Shown: positions 57,674 to 64,000 of the stretch, in pieces
Position numbering within the stretch: the stretch's first letter is position 1
How the letters are laid out: each line of letters begins with the position of its first letter
DNA from: an uncultured Gammaproteobacteria bacterium
Lineage (GTDB): Bacteria > Pseudomonadota > Gammaproteobacteria > Pseudomonadales > Pseudohongiellaceae
Length of the DNA stretch: 64,000 nucleotides
Direction: 5' to 3'
NCBI GenBank assembly: GCA_913060695.1
Contig: CAJXUA010000005.1
Span: 1-64,000 of the forward strand
Notes under the pieces: generated by a model
What the model saw: the letters and a program-made list of their open reading frames with translations, nothing else
What the model was told of the DNA's origin: nothing
Database searches by the model: none
Position numbers and translations under genes: made by a program

Positions 57674-58624
57674 ATGCTAATGAAGAGAAGAATGGGTTTG
57701 GCCGCACTTCTTATGTCGATGTTCAATTTCGCAGCGCCTAGTGTGGCCCGTGCAGACATCTGGGATGAAGTGGAGCACGGCTTTGCGGATAGCGATGGCG
57801 TAAAGATTCACTATGCTAGTGTTGGGGAAGGCCCCCTCGTCATTATGATCCACGGCTTTCCGGATTTCTGGTATAGCTGGCGAGAACAGATGACCGCCCT
57901 CAAGGGGGATTATAAGGTCGTGGCTATTGACCAGCGTGGCTACAACCGCAGCGATAAGCCAGAGGGGGAAGAGCAATACGCCATGCCCCTATTGATTGCC
58001 GATGTGGCCGCAGTGATCCGTCATTTCGGGCAAGAGAAGGCGATCATAGTGGGACATGACTGGGGCGGGGCGGTCTCTTGGCAGTTCGCGTTCAACTACC
58101 CGCAGATGGTGGACAAGCTCGTTATTCTTAATCTCCCACATCCAGTGGGGCAGTTGCGGGAGCTGACGATCAACCCTGTCCAGCGCGCCAGTACTGCCTA
58201 TGCACAGCGATTTCAGGCTGGCTCTCCTAGCGACCCGGACATCTTCTTCGGCATGCCCATGACGCCACAGACACTCTCTGGCTGGGTAAGCGACCTCGAG
58301 GCAAGGAAGCGCTATATCGAAGCTTTCGAGCTTTCCGACTTTGACGCGATGTTGGCTTTCTACAAACAGAATTACCCCACGCTAAGAGAGGCGAGTACCG
58401 AGATTCCTGCGCCGCCACCCGTGCCCCACTTGAAGATGCCAGTATTGATTTTCCATGGTCTAGCCGATACGGCCCTGCACTCTGATGGATTGAACAACAC
58501 CTGGGATTGGATCGACGCGGATACCACGATAGTGACAGTCCCCAAGGCAGGTCACTTTGTGCAGCAAGATGCAGCCCAGTTAGTTTCATCCACCTTGTAC
58601 TGGTGGTTACAGGCGCGACCTTAG
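57674..58624 (+). CDS. Alpha/beta hydrolase (epoxide hydrolase-like), secreted
   Basis: MIHGFPDFWYSWREQM, VGHDWGGAVSWQFA, VPKAGHFVQQDA. Confidence 0.9.
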   Translation: MLMKRRMGLAALLMSMFNFAAPSVARADIWDEVEHGFADSDGVKIHYASVGEGPLVIMIHGFPDFWYSWREQMTALKGDYKVVAIDQRGYNRSDKPEGEEQYAMPLLIADVAAVIRHFGQEKAIIVGHDWGGAVSWQFAFNYPQMVDKLVILNLPHPVGQLRELTINPVQRASTAYAQRFQAGSPSDPDIFFGMPMTPQTLSGWVSDLEARKRYIEAFELSDFDAMLAFYKQNYPTLREASTEIPAPPPVPHLKMPVLIFHGLADTALHSDGLNNTWDWIDADTTIVTVPKAGHFVQQDAAQLVSSTLYWWLQARP

Positions 58625-58748
58625 TCGAACTAATACAGATTGTTGCATCTAGAGAATAGACAGGGCGCGGGCTCTTGATTAGTCTTTTGGGTTTTGACTA
58701 AACAAAGGTGGCGCCCATTACTAACATGGGCGTAACAAGCAATTTTAA

Positions 58749-60356
58749 GTGGGGAATATTATGAAGTGGAATTGGACCATTCTTGCCGGCGCGCTCGCGC
58801 TGGGTGCTAGCTCTGCGTTGTTTGCACAAAGCGAGAGCGATATAGACTATCCAGAGTCCTTCGATACCCCCATTCCACTGTTTACCGTCGCATTGGGTGA
58901 TTTCAGTTATCCCATTTCGTCTAAGAAGCCCGAGGTGCAAGCCTATTTCGATCAGGGCTTCCAGATGATGTATTCCTTTACCACAGAAGATGCGGCGCGC
59001 TCTTTCCGCGAGGCACAGTTGCTAGACCCGGAATGTGCCATTTGTTACTGGGGCGAGGCATGGGCGTGGGGCTCCTATCTCAATGGCCCTATGAGCCCGG
59101 ACAAGTCACCACGCGCCTTTGCGGCGATCAATAAAGCCTTGGCCCGCATCGACTTGGCAAGCGCTAAGGAAGCCGACTTGATACGCGCCATGTCTACGCG
59201 TTATGTCGCGGATTTCAGTGCCGAACGGCGCTTGGAACAGGAGCGCGCCTACTCAGACGCAATGGCCGTGTTAGCGGCCAAGTATCCAGACGATTTGGAC
59301 ATAGTGACGCTGTATGGGGATTCTTTATTTCTCTTAGAGCCGCGTCGTGGCACTAGAGATCTCGATGATCCAAACGTGATTCGATTACACAGTGTTTTGA
59401 CTAGTGTGTTGGAGCGGGACATCCGGCACCCAGGCGCCTGCCATCTCTATGTGCATGCCACCGAATCAACGCCCAACCCAGGGCTGGCAGAGGGCTGTGC
59501 CGAGTATCTAGGCACAGCAATCCCCGGCGCCAGTCACATCAATCATATGCCTAGCCATACCTGGAACGAGATAGGCCGTTGGAGCGATTCGATCAGAGCC
59601 AATATCATGGCTTGGCACTCTGATCAGAAGGCTGCTATTGGTGAAGGATTTGCGATTTACCCTATGCACAATCTCGCGATGCTGCTCTTTGCTGCCAGCA
59701 TGGATGGACAGGGAGCGCTGGCGATTCAGGCGGGTAAAGACTACGAGAAACTAATGGATAGCTCCATCTATCACGCGTTAACACTTGTAAGATTCGGGCG
59801 TTTCGATGAGGTAGCGGCAGTAAGCAAGCGACCTGAGAATAGCGATTTCGATGGTGGTTCTTGGGACTTCGCACAAGGCTATGCCGCGCTGAAGATGGGC
59901 GATACATTCACCGCCCGCGAATATCTAGATAAGCTAGAAAAATTAGCGCAGGACACGACCGACAATTACCGCTTTCACGACGGTAAGAACCTTCTGAGAG
60001 TTCTAGCGGGCATATTGCGCGGTGAGATGGCGTGGAGTACTGGAGATATGGCAAGCGCCGTGACGGCCTTCGAGAGCGCTACTGATGCCTATAATAATAT
60101 CGTCTACGACGAGCCCGAGCCTTTCCCATTCTCTGCTAAGCACTGGCTAGGGGCTGCCTATATCGAGGTAGGGGAATACGCTAAGGCGATCACGGTATAC
60201 GAAGAAGACCTGCGCGAGCATCCTCACAATGGTTGGTCTTTGTTTGGTATCAAACAGGCACTGGCCGCCCAAGGTAAAACAGATCCAGACATCGATGCGC
60301 GCCTAGAGCAAGCTTGGGCGCGCTCCGATGTCTGGCTGCTGAGCTCGAAGTTCTAG
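58749..60356 (+). CDS. TPR-containing secreted protein
   Basis: Signal peptide; QLLDPECAICYWGEAWAWGSYLNGPMSP; TPR-like repeats. Confidence 0.8.
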   Translation: MGNIMKWNWTILAGALALGASSALFAQSESDIDYPESFDTPIPLFTVALGDFSYPISSKKPEVQAYFDQGFQMMYSFTTEDAARSFREAQLLDPECAICYWGEAWAWGSYLNGPMSPDKSPRAFAAINKALARIDLASAKEADLIRAMSTRYVADFSAERRLEQERAYSDAMAVLAAKYPDDLDIVTLYGDSLFLLEPRRGTRDLDDPNVIRLHSVLTSVLERDIRHPGACHLYVHATESTPNPGLAEGCAEYLGTAIPGASHINHMPSHTWNEIGRWSDSIRANIMAWHSDQKAAIGEGFAIYPMHNLAMLLFAASMDGQGALAIQAGKDYEKLMDSSIYHALTLVRFGRFDEVAAVSKRPENSDFDGGSWDFAQGYAALKMGDTFTAREYLDKLEKLAQDTTDNYRFHDGKNLLRVLAGILRGEMAWSTGDMASAVTAFESATDAYNNIVYDEPEPFPFSAKHWLGAAYIEVGEYAKAITVYEEDLREHPHNGWSLFGIKQALAAQGKTDPDIDARLEQAWARSDVWLLSSKF

Positions 60357-60366
60357 GCTCCCCAGA

Positions 60367-60392
60367 GGGCAGGCGTCAAAATGAGCCTGCCC
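60367..60392. terminator. Hairpin between convergent genes
   Basis: GGGCAGGC ... GCCTGCCC, no T-tract. Confidence 0.4.
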
Positions 60393-60400
60393 CCACAATC

Positions 60401-61057
60401 CTATGACAGCTTTGGAATTCTAATCACGACTTCCGAGTCCGATTTCTCGGTCTGCATTCCCGTGGCATCCACCGGAGAGTTAAAGGGAATGGCGCGCGAG
60501 AATTGGCTCATACTCGTACTGCTCAGCGCACGTCCGTTGCCGCTGTTTTGTACTTCGGTGCGGACCTGTGCAGAGATCGAGAGCGTGTTGTTATCGAGCT
60601 CGGTTGCCAGTTCCACGTCACTGCCTTCGGCAAGTGAAATCACCACCCGATATTCGTCCGTCGATTCTTCGACTTCAATCTGAGCGGGGGGAGCGTTCCC
60701 AAAACCCGCGCCTAGACCCATGCCATTTAAGCCAAAATTGCCGAAATTGAACAGAAAAGGGTCTGATCCGGCGCGCCCGAATAGCTGATCCATGCGCTGC
60801 TGCATTTGGGCGAAAGGGTCGCCACCAAAAGCAGCCACAGAAAAGGGGTCCAAGAGTGATGCTTGGGTTTGCGCCTGTTGCGCAGCGGTGCTTTCGAGCT
60901 TGTCGAGGATCGCTGCGCGAGTCTCTTGCTTACTGTCTTGCTGCTGGGCATTGAACAGGCTCGGAGAGCGCCCGAGTGCTATGCCGATAGAGAGGCTGCC
61001 GACTAGGGCAGCACAAGCGATTGCCGAAATGAGTAATGATCGATCGTTAAGTTGCAT
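60401..61057 (-). CDS. Hsp20/alpha-crystallin-like protein with N-terminal signal/anchor
   Basis: AQIEVEESTDEYRVVISLAEGSDVELATELDNNTLSISAQVRTE; N-terminal ISAIACAALVGSLSIGIALG. Confidence 0.65.
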   Translation of the reverse strand: MQLNDRSLLISAIACAALVGSLSIGIALGRSPSLFNAQQQDSKQETRAAILDKLESTAAQQAQTQASLLDPFSVAAFGGDPFAQMQQRMDQLFGRAGSDPFLFNFGNFGLNGMGLGAGFGNAPPAQIEVEESTDEYRVVISLAEGSDVELATELDNNTLSISAQVRTEVQNSGNGRALSSTSMSQFSRAIPFNSPVDATGMQTEKSDSEVVIRIPKLS

Positions 61058-61176
61058 CTCTTCACCTCATAGGATTATTCACGAAATGAATTGCTGGATG
61101 CGGGCCGAAGGCGCCGTGCTAGCAAGTAAATGATAGGGGCGCAGGTGAAAAATTCAAGGGCTAGCAGCGAGCGCTG

Positions 61177-64000
61177 CTAGTGTTCTACGGTGTACTTAAT
61201 GTCGACGCTCTGGCTGCTACCGGATTTCGCTTCGAGTTTGATGCGATCACTAATACTGTAATCCACAGAGAGTGTGGACTCTGTTTCGAATAGGCCGACG
61301 CCATAGCGAATAAAGATCTTAGGAGTGAGGTATTTGCCTAGGGTAAGGCTGCTATTACTGGTGTCGCCAGTGCTATTGATCGCCAAGGTGTCGAGGCCCA
61401 GCTGTGAGCGCACCTGATTGGTGAAGGACTTGCCCTGATTGATACCGAGTGTGGTAATCGCGCCGGCCAGCGCGTTGCTGTCTTGATTGCCCATCTCTGC
61501 AAAAGGTTTGCCGGTGATTAGCACGGCTAAGATGTCACTATCGGGCAGTGAGGGTGTGGAGAATAACTGGCTACGGATGTTGCGCAGGGTTCCGTTCATC
61601 TGCACGCCAGCCTTCACGTCCTCTGTCTGACGAACGGCGCGAATATCAAGTGCGGGGTTGCCAAGGCTGCCGAAGAACAATAATTTGCCGTGTTCGATAT
61701 CGAGGCGGCGGCCATAGGTTTCGTAATAGCCTTGGACGACCGTCAACTCCCCATAGGTGAGTGGTGCACCCGTGTCGCGTTGGGTTATCTCTAAGGCGCC
61801 AGCAAGTTGTGCATCCAAGCCGAAACCTCTGAAACGGGCCTCGTCTCCCAGTTTGATGGAGACCTCGGCGGTCAAGTCCATTTCACTTAGAATTCCTCGG
61901 TCTGCCTGTGCCGCATTGCGAACAACTGGGGTTTGTGGGCCGTTGTCCACAATGACGGTGTCCGTGGAAACATCGATTGCAGACTCGGGCAACTCCGTGA
62001 GCTGAACATCGACTACAGGAAGCGTAAGCGTGCCAGTGACATTGAGGCTTTTTGACGTGCCTGTGACCTGAAGGTTGGGTGAGATCTTGAGTAGGATCTC
62101 TGCATCGTTAGCGATCGTGAAGTTATCGCCTTCGATGCTAATTTCGAAGCTTCGCTCTGGCGCTAATGGCGCATTTATCTCGCTGAAAAATTGCAGAGTG
62201 CCGTCGCCCGAGGTGGCATGTCCTTGTATCGCCACGGTCTGATTGATGTCGCTCGTAACATTGGCCGCGATATCCCGCAACTCTAATCCTAAGCCTGGTA
62301 TATCGACCGAGGCATTGATCAGCTCTAGGTTGCCGCCGAAACGAGGTGCCGAGATCGAGCCGGATATGAGCGTTAGCCCCTGCAGTTGCCCCTGTGTGTT
62401 CTGTAAAGAGGGTAGGAAGGCTTCTATCCAACTTAGATCGTCGAAAGCGAGGTCTACACGGCCGTCTAAATCTTGGTTTGCGCGTACCGTCAGTTGCGCG
62501 TCAGCGTTGCCCTGCACAGACATGCCGCTATCGGCGAGATTGGGCTGATAGAAATCGAGTGTGCTAGTGATCTGCCATTCATTGTCTGTGCGTGTGCCAT
62601 CGATCTCAGCATTGCGCCAATGGAAGGTCTGCGGCTCAAGTGGCTCGGCCTCTACAGCGGTTAAATCGTCTACTTCCGCGATCACGGGCTCTACGTGGAT
62701 CATGCCTTCGCCTGCGTTCACATTGAAACGCAGCGCGAGCGCCGATGGGTCTGCGGAGAGCGAGCCTGTCGCGCTGGCCTCGATGCTCAGGCTACCTTCG
62801 GCGCGGCTACCCTCGGGTAGTTGTGGCAGCAACACCGCGCCCTCTTGCCCGCTGGGCTCGCCAGACACAGGGGCATTGAAATGACTTAATGGGTAGTCGA
62901 GTAATTGAGCGTTCGCAACGAGCTCGCCAGTGCTAGCCCAGTCTACATCTAGGCAAAGAGTGCTCTGCTCCTGAAGCCAGCATTGGCGGCTTAGCGTGAC
63001 AGTCTGGGCGCTTGCGCTTAAGGTAGGCTCGCCGTCGAGTTGCCACAGGCCGAGGTCGCTGAGTATACGGCCGTTGTTTATACTGCCGGTCCATTGGATC
63101 GGCTCTTCAAATTGCACCGCACCACTTAGTGACAGGTCGAACTCTCCTAAAGGCGCGCGCGCTGCGAGTGTCACTTGGTGCTCGGCTGGGGTGCCCCGTG
63201 CCGCAATGGCGACTGAGTCGATGCGTTGTGAGTTCTCGCCGCTGGTCTCGATACCGATTGTGTTTATCTCGACCATATTACTATTGTTAAGATATTCGCC
63301 CTTAGCTCTAAAGCTGTCGATGCGAGTGCCAGCGAAGTCGAGGCTATTGCCACTAGCGTCGAAGTTGATCTGCGGCGCTTCTGGGGTGCCGCGTAGAGTG
63401 CCGGTCGCATCGATGCTGCCAGAGAGAAGAGGGGAGAGTGTGCCGATGTTCGAGGCGTCTATTTCCCAATCGAGATTGATGCTGTCTGACCAGTTGCCAT
63501 TGACCGAGAGTGTGGTGCTACCGCTAGCGGCGCGCAGGTCGTCGACCTGCAAGCCGTCTTGTCCGTAAACAAGATTGCCTTGTGCGCTAAGGGGGTAGCT
63601 GTTGAGTTCGCCAGTCACATCGATGATGCGCAGCTCGCCGGCGAAACCGCTATCGCTTTGTTGAAGGCGCAAATCGCCGCTTCCGCTCAAGGCACCAATA
63701 ATGAGTCCTTCAGGTAGAAAGGGCTGGTACTGTTCGCCGTTGCGTTCCTCTACTTCTAGGTGGACGTCTAGGTTAAAGCCGTCCTGCCAATCTAGCGAAC
63801 CGTTTGCAGCAATTCGCCCCGTCGTGCTTGTCACCATAAGTGTTTCCACCGCTAGAGTCTGCCCCTGCCAGCGCGTGTCCCACTGTAGATCTAAGGGAGG
63901 GACTATGACCTCGCCTAGTGGGTCTTCGGCGGTAATGCTAGCTTCGCCAGATAGGCGAACCGCTTCTAGGCTGCCCACTGTGGTGATTTGCGCGGAATCG
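61177..64000 (-). CDS. tamB: TamB/translocation and assembly module C-terminal part; 5' end beyond window
   Basis: C-terminal ...GTLRNIRSQLFSTPSLPDSDILAVLITGKP...; frame remains open to 64000. Confidence 0.85.
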   Translation of the reverse strand, partial: DSAQITTVGSLEAVRLSGEASITAEDPLGEVIVPPLDLQWDTRWQGQTLAVETLMVTSTTGRIAANGSLDWQDGFNLDVHLEVEERNGEQYQPFLPEGLIIGALSGSGDLRLQQSDSGFAGELRIIDVTGELNSYPLSAQGNLVYGQDGLQVDDLRAASGSTTLSVNGNWSDSINLDWEIDASNIGTLSPLLSGSIDATGTLRGTPEAPQINFDASGNSLDFAGTRIDSFRAKGEYLNNSNMVEINTIGIETSGENSQRIDSVAIAARGTPAEHQVTLAARAPLGEFDLSLSGAVQFEEPIQWTGSINNGRILSDLGLWQLDGEPTLSASAQTVTLSRQCWLQEQSTLCLDVDWASTGELVANAQLLDYPLSHFNAPVSGEPSGQEGAVLLPQLPEGSRAEGSLSIEASATGSLSADPSALALRFNVNAGEGMIHVEPVIAEVDDLTAVEAEPLEPQTFHWRNAEIDGTRTDNEWQITSTLDFYQPNLADSGMSVQGNADAQLTVRANQDLDGRVDLAFDDLSWIEAFLPSLQNTQGQLQGLTLISGSISAPRFGGNLELINASVDIPGLGLELRDIAANVTSDINQTVAIQGHATSGDGTLQFFSEINAPLAPERSFEISIEGDNFTIANDAEILLKISPNLQVTGTSKSLNVTGTLTLPVVDVQLTELPESAIDVSTDTVIVDNGPQTPVVRNAAQADRGILSEMDLTAEVSIKLGDEARFRGFGLDAQLAGALEITQRDTGAPLTYGELTVVQGYYETYGRRLDIEHGKLLFFGSLGNPALDIRAVRQTEDVKAGVQMNGTLRNIRSQLFSTPSLPDSDILAVLITGKPFAEMGNQDSNALAGAITTLGINQGKSFTNQVRSQLGLDTLAINSTGDTSNSSLTLGKYLTPKIFIRYGVGLFETESTLSVDYSISDRIKLEAKSGSSQSVDIKYTVEH

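Noticed and set aside
1-64000. CRISPR arrays, tRNA or rRNA genes, prophage or transposase genes
   Set aside because: No regularly spaced direct repeats, no tRNA cloverleaf or rRNA signatures, and no phage or transposase proteins were seen in the sequence or ORF track.

Overview
The window is about 64 kb of bacterial chromosome, gammaproteobacterial in flavour (inference from protein content; no rRNA or tRNA was seen). The left ~15 kb is accessory-like: short, mostly minus-strand genes (VOC, GNAT, DUF2200, RibD-type deaminase, SUMF1-like, cytidylyltransferase/CDP-alcohol transferase) interspersed with a family of palindromic REP/REPIN-like elements with core GATCAAAGGGGTCAGAGTAA(C/T)TTGATC. 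These elements abut stop codons, and one truncates an FMN reductase gene. The right ~50 kb is metabolic and stress-related: PAS-GGDEF and MASE1-GGDEF proteins, ArsC, M61 peptidase, a CadC-like regulator divergent from a TonB receptor/Tat amine oxidase/cytochrome c/RidA-lipoprotein cluster, tandem NhaB antiporters, a USP, a translationally coupled operon (small ORF, divergent phosphoketolase, AMP-phosphorylase-type DeoA, Prs-like), a beta-CASP MBL protein and P-type ATPase pair, orphan SoxCD-like genes, GabD, two tandem 962-aa TonB receptors, NhaA, an Hsp20-like secreted protein and a TamB fragment. The observations I rate highest are: (1) a structured 5' leader in front of both tandem TonB receptor genes, whose long stem shows compensatory substitutions between the two copies and which may have an alternative SD-pairing arm; (2) the phosphoketolase/AMP phosphorylase/PRPP synthetase-like operon; (3) the stop-codon-associated palindromic repeat family; (4) a SoxR-type promoter with 19-bp spacer in front of a VOC gene; (5) the Tat amine oxidase/cytochrome c/exported RidA cluster.
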